This document shows, piece by piece, positions 1 through 9,799 of a DNA stretch of 64,000 nucleotides. This DNA is from Rheum nobile (lineage: Eukaryota; Streptophyta; Magnoliopsida; Caryophyllales; Polygonaceae): contig WOAB01000127.1 in NCBI GenBank assembly GCA_027886185.1, positions 2,976,001 through 3,040,000 on the forward strand, in the 5' to 3' direction. Position numbers and translations under genes: made by a program. The notes under the pieces are model-generated. The model ran no database searches, was not told where the DNA came from, and saw only the letters and a program-made list of their open reading frames with translations. Positions within the stretch are counted from its first letter, which is position 1; each line of letters begins with the position of its first letter.

Positions 1-870
1 CTAATATCCATGTACCCCAAGAGGAAGCGGTCAGGAATAGAGGCGACTATGACCGAGCACTGAAGGCCATAAGCTCTATGAGGCCCGACTGCTATGATGG
101 GAAGGGAGAGCCAGTTAGAGTGGCATATTGGTTTTTCCACATGGACCGACTATTCCGCAATGTTGAGTGCACTGAAGTAGAGAAGGTGCACATTGCATCC
201 CTTCAGCTGAAGGAAGTAGCCAGTGAATGGTGGGAAGGTACAGGTCTTGCTGGTCACCCTGGTTTGAATTGGGGGATGTTCAAGGCCAAGATGACTGATC
301 GTTTCTTCTCCCGAGCTATGAGGAAAGAAAAACACAAGGAGTTCCTCTATCCAAAGACGGATGGATTGAGAGTGACTGAGCTTGCGGCCAAGTTCAATCA
401 CCTGCTACAGTATGCTGGGCCGGAGGTGTCTAATGAAGAGCAAAAGATCTGGCATTTCCACGAGTGGATGAACCCAGATATTAAGCCACTAATGATACAT
501 CACGGATGATCTACTCTGGAGCAGTACGTGGACGCTGCCTATAAGTTGGAAGTGACTCTAGAGGAGTCAACAAAGAAACGAAGTCGCCAGAGGTCAATGC
601 AGGGCCAGCCTCAGGCGAGTGGATTTAAGAGTCCCGCGCCACCGTCTAATTTTGCCAAGTCTGGTAGAGCAGAAATGGATATGACTCGTGGAATCTACAC
701 GTCAATCGGATCAGGGCAAGAGTCTGATCCAATGCTATAACTGTGGTACACACGGACACAAGAGTAATGAGTGTCTGAAGGAGAAGAAGACGTGTTTTGG
801 CTGCGTAAAGGTGGGACATTTGCAGAAGTTCTGTCCATAGCAAAGGCAGAAAGGAGCTGAGTCGCAGCAA
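1..870 (+). pseudogene. gypsy gag with CCHC zinc knuckles, broken
   Basis: The reading frame is open from the left edge and encodes a retrotransposon Gag domain (YWFFHMDRLF, ASEWWEGTG, FKAKMTDRFF). Gag forms the particle that packages the element RNA. A TGA at 507-509 interrupts it where CGA is expected, since the frame continues sensibly as STLEQYVDAAYKLE. The frame then shifts between about 700 and 733. The zinc-knuckle region (CYNCGTHGHKSNEC at 733, then CFGCVKVGHLQKFC) lies in a different frame from the Gag domain. Another stop at 838-840 is probably CAG to TAG. The N-terminus is outside the window. Confidence 0.88.
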
Positions 871-984
871 GGGTCAGTTAATCAGAACAATCGACCTAAG
901 TTCAGACCAGTGGAAGCTCCTAGTCCTTCGATGCAGACGTCTGCATAGAATAAGGGGAAAGCCCCAGCTGCTTCTGGAGGTCAA

Positions 985-1985
985 GGTCAACGCCTTTACG
1001 AGATGCGTGAGGCTGATGGACCTAATGCTCCAATTACTCAAGGTACTCTATACCTTCATTCTATTTCTGTATGTATGTTATTTGATTCGGGTGCTACCCA
1101 TTCTTTTATTTCGGAAAGTTGTGTCAATAAGTTAGGGTTAGTATGCAACGAGGTTTGTGAACCTTTCGTTGTGAATCTTCCTAATGGTGAACATTTAGTG
1201 GGCACCAAGCGTCTGTCAGAATTTCCGATTACCATCTAGGGTAAGAAGTTCGAAGCAGGTTTGATCTGTATAGCCATGGCTCCATACGACATTATTCTCG
1301 GTATGGATTGGTTGACGCGTCATGGGGCGGTAATTGATTCTAGCTCAAGGACTGTGACAGTGTCATCTGGGGGCCAGTATGTATGCAAGTTTAAGGGTCG
1401 GAATGACACTGATAACGGCAGGCTTATCAATGAGATGGATGCGTTCAAGCTACTTCGACAAGGTTGTGTCGGGTACCTGTGCTATCTAGACGAGCCCAAG
1501 AAAGATGAACCTTCAATTCATGATATTCCGGTTGTTTGTGAATATCCGGATGTCTTTCCGGAGGAGATTCCTGGTTTACCCCCGCATCATGACGTAGAAT
1601 TTACTATCGATCTCGAGCCTGGTACTGCGCCAATCTCTAAGGCACCGTACCGGATGGCTCCTCCTGAGATGCAAGAGTTGAAGAAGCAACTCGAAGATCT
1701 TCTTGAGAAGGGTTATATAAGGCCAAGTGCATCGCCTTGGGGTGCTCCAGTCTTGTTCGTCAAGAAGAAGGATGGATCGTTCCGGCTTTGTATCAACTAT
1801 CGTGAGTTGAATAAGGTCACGATCAAGAATAAGTATCTGTTGCCGAGGATTGATGATCTGGTGGATCAACTACAGGGAGCAAAGGTCTTTTCCAAAATCG
1901 ATCTGAGGTCTGGTTACCATCAGCTCAGGATTCGTGAGGAGGATATTCCGAGGACTGCATTTCGGACGAGATATGGTCACTACGA
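985..1985 (+). pseudogene. gypsy protease and N-terminal half of reverse transcriptase
   Basis: The aspartic protease shows the catalytic motif LFDSGATHSFIS near 1078-1113 and the second protease motif DIILGMDWL near 1288. The reverse transcriptase N-terminal half follows (PYRMAPPEMQELKKQL, then GYIRPSASPWGAPVLFVKKK, then FSKIDLRSGYHQ). The frame is shared by both domains but is broken by TAG at 1237-1239 (probably CAG). Homology stops at TRYGHY near 1980, before the YxDD catalytic motif, so no active polymerase could be made. The next residues belong to integrase. Confidence 0.92.
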
Positions 1986-2837
1986 TTCATGTCAAGATTC
2001 TGGAAAGAACTACATAAGGCCATGGGAACCGAGTTGAGATTCAGCACTGCGTTTCATCCTCAGACGGATGGACAGTCTGAGAGGACCATCCAGACCTTGG
2101 ATGATATGCTAAGAGCTTGTACACTCGATCGTCCGACTAGCTGGGAGAACAGCCTGAGTCTGATTGAGTTCACATACAACAACAGTTGGCATGCTACCAT
2201 TAAGATGGGTCCATTCGAGGCTTTGTACGGTCGAAGGTGCAGATCTCCGATTTGTTGGGATAAAAATGCCGACAAGGTTCTGCTCGGACCGGAGTTAGTC
2301 GAAAGGACTGCCTCGGACATTGCTTTGATAAGACAAAGGATGTTGACAGCTCAGAGTCGACAAAAGTCTTATGTAGATCTGAAGTGCAGAAATGTTGAGT
2401 TTGAGGTTGGTGACAAAGTGTTTGTCAGAGTGTCGCCATCCAAAGGTGTGTTCAGATTTGGTAAGCGTGGGAAGCTTAATCCTCGCTACGTGGGACCGTT
2501 TGAGATCCTTGATAGAGTGGGGTCTCTAGCGTATCGTTTGGCATTACCGCCATCGGCACATCCAGTGCATAACGTGTTTCACGTATCTTTGTTGAGGAAA
2601 TATGTGCCAGATGAGTCTCATGTGCTGAGTTATGTCGACATAGAGATTCAGACAAATGGTACCTACGAGGAGATACCGGTGTGTATTCTCGAAAGTCGTG
2701 AGAAGCAGTTACGGAACAAGGTGGTACCATTGGTACGGATTTTGTGGTCCAAGTCAGGAACTGAAGAAGTTACTTGGGAAACCTGGGAAACGGAGGCGGA
2801 TATGCTTAGACGTTTTCCCGAGCTATTTTCGGCCTAG
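1986..2837 (+). pseudogene. gypsy integrase C-terminal half
   Basis: Sequence begins inside the integrase core at FMSRFWKELHKAMGTEL and continues through HPQTDGQSERTIQTL, which holds the conserved final catalytic Glu. It then passes through the GPY/F-type module (GPFEILDRVGSLAYRLALP) to a short chromodomain-like tail. The HHCC zinc finger and the first two catalytic Asp residues are absent, deleted together with RNase H. The remaining 280 codons are open to the stop at 2835-2837, although the protein has no function on its own. Confidence 0.92.
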
Positions 2838-2943
2838 TTTCGGGGTCGAAACCTTTTTAAGGGGGTAGTGTTGTAACGCCTCGCTTTTCTTTGGTTTATT
2901 CGGCCAAGTTTCGGGGTCGAAACTTTTTGTAAGGGGGAGGTGA

Positions 2944-5321
2944 TGTAATACCCCTCATTTTAGTAAAGAGTATTCTGGTAAGTTTTTCAAACACTCGTAT
3001 TGTAGTCGAATTATTTTCAGAGAAGTTCAGACTTTCTGTTAAATACTTGATCTCCGTAATAATTCCTTGAGTGAAATAAAATACATTCGACTTATTTTTG
3101 GGGTTTAGAATAATTGTTCGGGTATGAATATATTTAACCCGGGGTTAAAACTCATACCCATAATTCTTCCCGGTCAAAAGTGGGCTTCCCGGTCAAAGAA
3201 TGGGCAAAAGGCACAAAAATTGCCTTGACTGCACCCGCGGTCATACCCATCGCATCCCGCGGTCAGGAATTGGTCGCCACCGCACCCCGCGGTAAGACCC
3301 ACCGCACCCGCGCCCTCATGATTCCTTTTATGCTCCGTCGAACGTCGCATGAGCTGCTTGCCGTTTCGGTCGGCTTTGAGGCGGTGGGGGAGGTGCCAGC
3401 TGGGCTCCTTGCTTGGCCTATAAAAGGAGGAGGCTTGGAGGAGGAAGACAGCTCCAATCTCTCTCTCTCCAATCTCTCTCTCGCGTTCCATTGTCGTCGG
3501 AGTTGCAAGCTTTCGCCGGAGTTCTTCAAGGTCGTCGCCGGAGCTACCAAAGGAGGAGGAGGTGCTCTCAAGGTGGTGCTTGGGTGGTCTAGGGAATCCA
3601 GAAGTCGGAGCCACCACGAGTCGAGCCCCCATCGTCTTCCCCAGTGAGTTGTCGTCGTCGTCGTCTCGCCTCTGTAGCCTTGCCGCACTCGCGGTGGGCC
3701 TGGGCGTGTGTGGTTGTGGCTTGGGCTTTGTGATCTCGTTTGGGACTTTCGTTCCTTCGATTTCGTTTGTTTTTCTTTAGATTCGTACTATTTATTGTCG
3801 AATCTAACTTAGGGTTTCGTTATGGGTCGTTCCGTAGGAAATCATAATCTGAGTTCTTCCTCGTTTCGGACCCGGAAACCTGTCGTCTCGAGCTTTGTTG
3901 AGCTTCGTCTAAATCTAAGGCAAGTGGCGGTTCGCTCTGGCTTATCATTCCATATTTATATTGATTATCAATTATTTAATTGTTAATTAATTTTGGATGA
4001 ATATTGTTTTCGTCTGGGAACAGTTTTGATAACTGTATGTGATTTAAAAAGAGATATTATAATAGGTTGTATATATTGCTATAAACAACGCTATTATATA
4101 TATATATATGATTGAAATACAGATATTATAATAGGTTGTATATATTGCTAGAAACAACGCTATTATATCTGTTATTGGCCTCGATGGCTTTGATGTGAAT
4201 TATTGCTCTTATGTTTTAACTGTTTAGTTAGAACGAGTATTCGTAGAAACACTATGTACCTTGTGAGGTTTAGTGGTTTCTTGATAATGGTGCTAGGAGG
4301 ATTTTCCCTAGTATCTTCGGTCATGACCTTACCCTTACTCAGGGTATGTGCACACAGTTGGTGCCGCCATTTGGGATGTATTTCCTGGGATGTATTCCCT
4401 TTGATATCTCTTGTGAGGAGATCCGATATCTCTTGTGAAGAGATCTTAAAAGCTTATAACGTAAAATGTACATTTTGGAATTAAATAAGATAAGTGCTTT
4501 AGTGCACATAATTAATATAACCTCAAGCGAGTAGTGCAGCTAAGAAAGTAGTGCAGCTAGGAAACTCGTCTAGACTTTGGTCAGAGTAAAGTTCTCTTTC
4601 CAATCTGAATTCGCATTGTGCGGTGAGGTTGGTCGTGAACCGAAACACCAAGTCAGTTTTAAAACGCTTGTGTGAAATTGATGTTCCCAAGCACTTGTCA
4701 TACTTTCCGATAAGACTCAACCTTTTGGAATCTTCTCTTCATATGTTTCCTTAAGACTCAATCTTTCAGAGTTTTCTCTTGATCATACCTTTTCGTATAT
4801 TTCAGTAGAGTATGGTGGTTGACTATCGTCATCGACTTTTATTCGAGAAGCGATGAGTCTAACCTAATACGACTACCTAGAACCTTTCTGTTTTACCCTT
4901 GCATAGTCTTTCATTAGACTAACCAACCGGTTATATTCCCTTGCATGGTTGACTGTTGTCATCCGTCTCATACGGCAAATCAGATAAACTGCAGTTCCGA
5001 TGAAGGCTAGAAACGACAATTATGGCAGTTGGAATTTTGAAGAGTTTTACCAGGTTGAGATTCCTTGGCGGGTGATCGTTTAGATCAAGACCCGTGTGTC
5101 CTTTATGTATTAAGACTTCCGCTGTAATATATTTGATTATGTATTTTGAATCATGGATGTAATTCCGAAATATTTGATTTAATCAAAAGTTATGATATTT
5201 TGTATTATAACTGTTGTTTTATGATTTATATAAACGAGTTAAGCCTGGGGTGGCTTCGGAAGTGAAATCCGAGGTTACTTGCGGTAATACCTTTCAAGGA
5301 TATATATTTGGGGGTGTTACA
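2944..5321 (+). repeat. 3' LTR of the gypsy element
   Basis: The LTR starts TGTAATACCCC and ends GGGGGTGTTACA, which are near-perfect inverted ends with TG/CA. It follows directly on a purine tract. At 2378 bp it is long but within the plant gypsy range. A TATA box (TATAAAA, 3419-3425) marks the likely U3/R boundary, followed by a CT-rich stretch. A direct duplication of about 69 bp occurs at 4053 and 4122 (gatattataataggttgta). No open frame of note lies within it. The flanking 5 bp on the right are gttta; the matching left flank is outside the window. Confidence 0.85.
3419..3425 (+). promoter_or_regulatory. TATA box in gypsy LTR
   Basis: TATAAAAGG lies in GC-rich surroundings about 480 bp into the LTR, where a U3 core promoter would sit. 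It is followed by CT-rich sequence, a common plant transcription-start context. Use as a promoter is inferred. Confidence 0.6.
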
Positions 5322-6606
5322 GTTTAGGTCAAGTTGGCATATTTGATGTAGATATTTGGGATCAAGCGTAGTTGCGAGCAATAGCGAGTTTAATAGAGAG
5401 AGCGAGAGATCATCGAGCATTTTGTGGGATTTGATTCTTAAATTCTGCAGAATTGTGAGTCAAACACATCAAAGTTCAGCCAAGTTAAGTTTATGGATTT
5501 GTTGGGAAAAAATGAGGAACATCGAGAAGGCTAGATGATCTAGCGTCGTCGCGAAGCACGCCAAGAGTGTGTGTCAAGTTGGACGAGCGCAAGTCTGATT
5601 CTTGGAGCAATCTTTGAAGTATCAAGATTGCTTAACAGTAAAATTCAGACGATTGAATTCTTTCCTCAAAATCCAGAGGTCTCCAGCTGAGATATTAATC
5701 TAGGAAATTATAGTATACATCCTCCGTAAGGCAATAGAACTGATGATACTTGTGGTGAGCTGATCAGTTGTATAGTTGGCTTCCCTGAAACAGTGAAAGA
5801 CTTGAAAAGATTGAAATGACAAAAGCATAGATTGTATGTCTAAAACTATGATCTTGATTTCCCAATAAAATTTTCAAGTTTCCTTAATGGAATTGATTAA
5901 AACTAGATTATCTCATTCAGTAATTAATTTCCTTGTATTGAGGGAAGCGGTTTTACGAATGGCATGAAGAGCTCCAAAAGCTTATGTTTGTAGAACAATG
6001 GTGCTAGGTATTTGTTTACTATCAATAAACAGTATCTTACTGTCGAAGTTGTGGATTATATATCCAATATGAGTTCGATCATTTCGTTTGGAACCGTCAA
6101 AACTCATTTTAACCTATCTTTCTGGCGGTTTCTTCCATATTCTAGTAGTTAAACATCTTCTCTTAGAGAAGCTAGTTGTTTTGTGAAGTGTAGAGGAAGA
6201 AAGAGAGCAGAACCAATTTTGACAATGGAATAAAATCTCGTTTGAAAGATCGATGTTGTGTTGGGTTATTATTATGTCGGAAAATAATAGAGTTATGGTG
6301 TTTCCAGATTAGCCACCAAAGAAAAAACATAAGTTCCGTAGAGGTATTCGATGTTCTAAAATAATCTAGACCTATATAGAAATCTGAAGTATGTTGGAAA
6401 TTAAAATGTTTACCAAGGCAGTTGTAATGTCCGAGTTTTACACATATTCCTTATCTGTAATTATGAGGATTATTTTATGAGATATAAAAATCAAAATAAT
6501 ATTTCATAGATATGTTTTATTTTATTTAGGATTTATGTATGTTATTAATAGTAGGGTAATAATTATTAGTATAATATTTATTTAGAAATTTTCTAGGTTT
6601 CCTTCT

Positions 6607-6608
<2 letters not shown>
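5322..6608. other. No recognisable gene
   Basis: Moderately AT-rich DNA to the right of the gypsy LTR. Only short frames occur (longest 60 codons at 5356-5538) and no domain, LTR end or RNA gene was recognised. It is probably decayed transposon or intergenic DNA. Confidence 0.5.

Positions 6609-6639
<31 letters not shown>
6609..6639. repeat. (TA)n microsatellite
   Basis: An uninterrupted run of about 15 TA units directly precedes a Helitron-type 3' end in reverse orientation. Confidence 0.95.
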
Positions 6640-6642
<3 letters not shown>

Positions 6643-6671
6643 CTAGTAATTATGCCCGTGCTATGCACGGG
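6643..6671 (-). mobile_element. Helitron 3' terminus, minus strand
   Basis: Read on the minus strand, a perfect 17-nt hairpin (CCCGTGC-ATA-GCACGGG, 6655-6671) is followed 8 nt later by CTAG and then T. This is the hairpin-plus-CTRR end of plant Helitrons inserted between A and T. The body would extend to the right. Its 5' TC end was not located, so only the terminus is called. Confidence 0.65.
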
Positions 6672-7378
6672 TCTTTTTTAATATTTCAATATAATAATTT
6701 GTTTAGTGTTTAATCAGTTTTATAGCATTATGTTAGTATATAGTATGAATTTTATTATTATTACTGCATAGGTTGGGTGAATTTTTTTGTATATTCCTGT
6801 ATATATGTACATATCTGTAGGACTAAATTAGTTTTTAGGAAATTACATGTGCAATATATTACATGCATTTATAGGCAAGTGATCGATGAATTTTTTTAAG
6901 GTTGGATCAAGTTAGTTTATTAAATCAATTAGTTTAAAGTATATGTTTCCAATTAGCTATGTTTATACAACTATACATTGAAAGTTGTATGTATTGTCTC
7001 TTACTACGAAAAAGTACAATAAGTTGCTTGACGTGAAATTGCTAAGGAATTTCGACATAAAACGTACCACAATAAACTTAATATAAAATTGAGTATTTAT
7101 TAATATAAGTCATATTAACCACATTTTGCTTCCATGTACTTAAACAAAGTGTACATACGTAAAACAAAACTAAATATTTGAGGGTACATAGATCTTACGT
7201 AATGTTATTAAAATAATTCAATCTATGTTGATCCTAACAATGCTATGCATATAATTTTTGTATGTCATTTTAAAGTTTCAATACTTGAGTTTTATTTTAC
7301 CTATAACAAATTAAGTGCTATTTAAAACAACTTTAAAATTATATACCTTTAACCGCTTAGCCACAATTCGTTTGTTTT

Positions 7379-7671
7379 TTGCGACCACTATTTTTTTTTT
7401 TTTTTTTTTTGCCGGAGCCGGGTGTCGGGCCACCGAAGTGAGCCCACTAATCCCGTCCCCCATCTGCCAGGCCCACGTTGTCAGGCCCACGTTGGAGCCC
7501 AACCGCAGGTGCCCCCCCCCCCCCCCAGCTCAGGGGCGTTAAATTCGCGGGCACGTTATCTATGCTTCCATCCCTACGTTTCGAACACTGGGGGATTGCC
7601 CACCCCATGTTTCTACTCCCCTGGGATTTCCACTCGACTATGCCCACGGGGGCATTGCGACCACTATTTTT
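7379..7671 (-). mobile_element. tRNA-derived SINE with long target-site duplication
   Basis: A 17-bp direct repeat (ttgcgaccactattttt) flanks a GC-rich insert at 7379-7395 and 7655-7671. On the minus strand the insert begins near 7654. It carries a pol III A box (TAGTCGAGTGG, 7630-7640) and B box (GTTCGAAAC, 7578-7586) about 43 bp apart, and ends in a poly(A) tail (poly-T on the plus strand, up to 7410). These are the hallmarks of a SINE moved by a LINE-encoded machinery. The body is about 240 bp plus tail. A C15 run at 7512-7526 lies inside it. Family name not recognised. Confidence 0.85.
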
Positions 7672-8272
7672 ATTTTCAAGCTTGCATACCTCTTCTAGTC
7701 TTTAGCTTTTGAATAATATTTTGATTTTGCATCAATATCTTGACTTATAAGCTAATCACAGCCTCCTTCGATTCCATCAACTATGAAACTACCAAAATTG
7801 GGTGTTTGTACTTGAGTTTTCTAACACAAATTAAAATCTTAATAATAATATCATAAATTAATAAGCCTTTTTACTTATAATTTATTTTTTATAGAAAATT
7901 AGTTATTAAATTTTGAAATTTGTGTGATATATGAAAACGTGAAAGATAAAAATAAGTACTCTTTTTAAAATAAAGTCTTGATGACTTGGCCAAACAAGGC
8001 CGAATTCAGTGGCTTCTTATAGCTTGATAACATTTATTTTAGTTGCATATGACAATTTGACTTGGATTATCAAACTTAATCCCATTATCCCATTAATGTA
8101 ACGGTTATAAAAAAAACAATTGAAGAAAATTATATTTGTAACCCCAAATAACTATTAAATATTAAACGAGAATAGCATTTATTTTCTAAAATATTTGTGA
8201 CCATAAATAATTATTGATACTAAAAGAGTATAAAAAAAATTCTAATCAATTTTTTTTGTAATTAATTTATCA
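7672..8272. other. AT-rich DNA without recognisable gene
   Basis: Very AT-rich, with short frames only. Nothing was recognised between the SINE and the degenerate Helitron end near 8273. Confidence 0.5.
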
Positions 8273-8310
8273 TAGTGATTATGCAAGTGCTATGCACATG
8301 ATATATTTTA
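8273..8310 (-). mobile_element. Degenerate Helitron 3' terminus, minus strand
   Basis: The sequence cat-agtgattatgcaagtgc-tat-gcacatg aligns base for base with the intact terminus at 6643-6671, but the hairpin and CTAG are mutated. It is an older copy of the same family. Supported by this similarity alone. Confidence 0.45.
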
Positions 8311-8894
8311 ATCATTTATAATTTTTTTGTTCAATATTGCAATATAACCAATAGAGATTTCTCCGCTATTACCTTTATTATGATTAAAAATATTACAATA
8401 TGACTAAAAGTAATTTATATTATATATTTTTTTGTTGATTATAGATGTTTATGTGTTATACATATGCATGTTTAGTTTTAGGTATATCATTTTTCTACTT
8501 GCATTATCAATTAACAATAATACGTTATATGTTATTAAATATTTATTAATACGCATAGTACAGATTAGAATTTATACTAAATTAGATAATTAAAATAATA
8601 AAATATATTAAACCTCTGCAAAAGCTATGTCGGAAATAAAGACGGTAGTGGATTGTGAAACATATTACATGATGCATATTTATTTTAGAATTTCTATAAT
8701 TATCAATGCTATAAGTCATTGTTCTTGCATCATTGGCTTGAATTGGTATAGATGTAACAACATTAATAATACAAAAATATGAAAAATAATTATATATGGT
8801 AAATATATTATTCACAAACACAGAACTAAATCTATACTAATATAAACGTGTAGCCTCCTTAAATGAATATTGCACCATCACGTGTTAGTCGCGT

Positions 8895-9170
8895 GTGCAC
8901 TCTCTTTCATTTAGGTCTGGGCTTTATTTGTTTCTGGCTCCACGGCTCCACCTCCACCTCCCTCTCCTCCTCATCCTCTCCATCTACACGATAGCAGAAA
9001 TGCCACCGTCATCACCTCCAAGAGCCGAATCGCAAGCGAGCTTCTCCACCCTGCTCGACGGCATCCTCGATCTCCCTTTCCTCATTTCTGTATCCTCGCC
9101 TTTTCTCGTCCAAGCTTTTCCCGATCTCCACCAATGGTGGTTTCCGAAAACCCTAGGCAGTCTTTGATGC
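8895..9170 (+). pseudogene. Unrecognised gene fragment (5' exon-like)
   Basis: A pyrimidine-rich leader is followed by a 90-codon open frame with coding-like composition (MPPSSPPRAESQASFSTLLDG from about 9001). It ends in TGA after LGSL. GC content is clearly above the surrounding DNA, as in a captured first exon. No family recognised, and no clear continuation downstream. Confidence 0.35.
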
Positions 9171-9380
9171 CGAGCTTCCTGTGGGTCTAAACCTAGGGCT
9201 TAGCCAACTAGCCACTCACAAAGCAACCCATTACTCTCGTCAATTTTACTAGTGTCCTTATAAATTTATTTATCTATATTTCTCAATGTCAATGCCAGTT
9301 GCAGATTCGTGTTTCTGGGCAGGATAAGGTTGGTTGGCACCTAAAAGAATAAGCCATAGCCAGGAAAGCATAAGTTTATA

Positions 9381-9575
9381 CACCATGTCTCTGACGCCAC
9401 TTCCCAATCTCAACCCTCAATGCCACAAATCCTAAAACCCGAACACCACTCGAGAAACAATTTGAAACCTGGATCGAAACCCTAAAGCCCGAATTCACCT
9501 CCACTGACGTCAGCCACGCCCTCCGTTCCTAATCGGATATGAATCTCGCCCTTGATACTGCCAAGCTCTTTATCT
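9381..9575 (+). pseudogene. Fragment of a PPR-type protein gene
   Basis: One frame reads TPLEKQFETWIETLKPEF, TSTDVSHALRS, stop, SDMNLALDTAKLF. This resembles the region just before the repeats in a class of organelle-targeted pentatricopeptide-repeat proteins. These normally read on into a helical repeat about aldI-F-W. Two in-frame stops (TGA near 9393 and TAA near 9531, the latter probably replacing CAA) and loss of homology after 9575 show it is a fragment. The family assignment is from memory of the motif and not from alignment. Confidence 0.45.
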
Positions 9576-9799
9576 TAACAAAAACTCTAAATTTCTTTCT
9601 GGTCAAATTTTGTGTGACTCCATCATACTCTCTTGTTATAATTGTTGCAAATGTTGTTGAATGCATTCCGTATTTTCACGGAGGTTTGAAGGGAGTCGCG
9701 AGTTATGACTGACTGATTATATGCTTCTTGAAACAGAACCTATAAATAGGTGAGTATCCATCTTCTTTTCTCATGGGGATAAAATTTGTCTTATTTCCC

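Larger units (their letters stand above)
1..5321 (+). mobile_element. Ty3/gypsy retrotransposon (chromovirus-like), 5' end outside window, internally deleted
   Basis: Gag, zinc-knuckle, protease, reverse transcriptase and integrase C-terminal sequence follow in the order expected for Ty3/gypsy. After them come a purine-rich tract (aagggggaggtga, about 2931-2943) and an LTR at 2944-5321. The 5' LTR and leader lie left of the window. The second half of the reverse transcriptase, RNase H and the integrase catalytic core are missing, and several stops and a frameshift interrupt the coding region. The element is therefore dead as an autonomous unit. Assignment to the chromovirus side is inferred from the integrase tail, which ends in a chromodomain-like stretch (EEVTWETWETEADM). 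Confidence 0.93.

Noticed and set aside
3174..3688. Long frames on both strands in the gypsy LTR (140-155 codons)
   Set aside because: They overlap each other in a GC-rich U3/R region with a TATA box; no domain.
7315..7712. Several overlapping short frames
   Set aside because: They lie in the GC-rich SINE and its poly-T tail and disagree with its boundaries.
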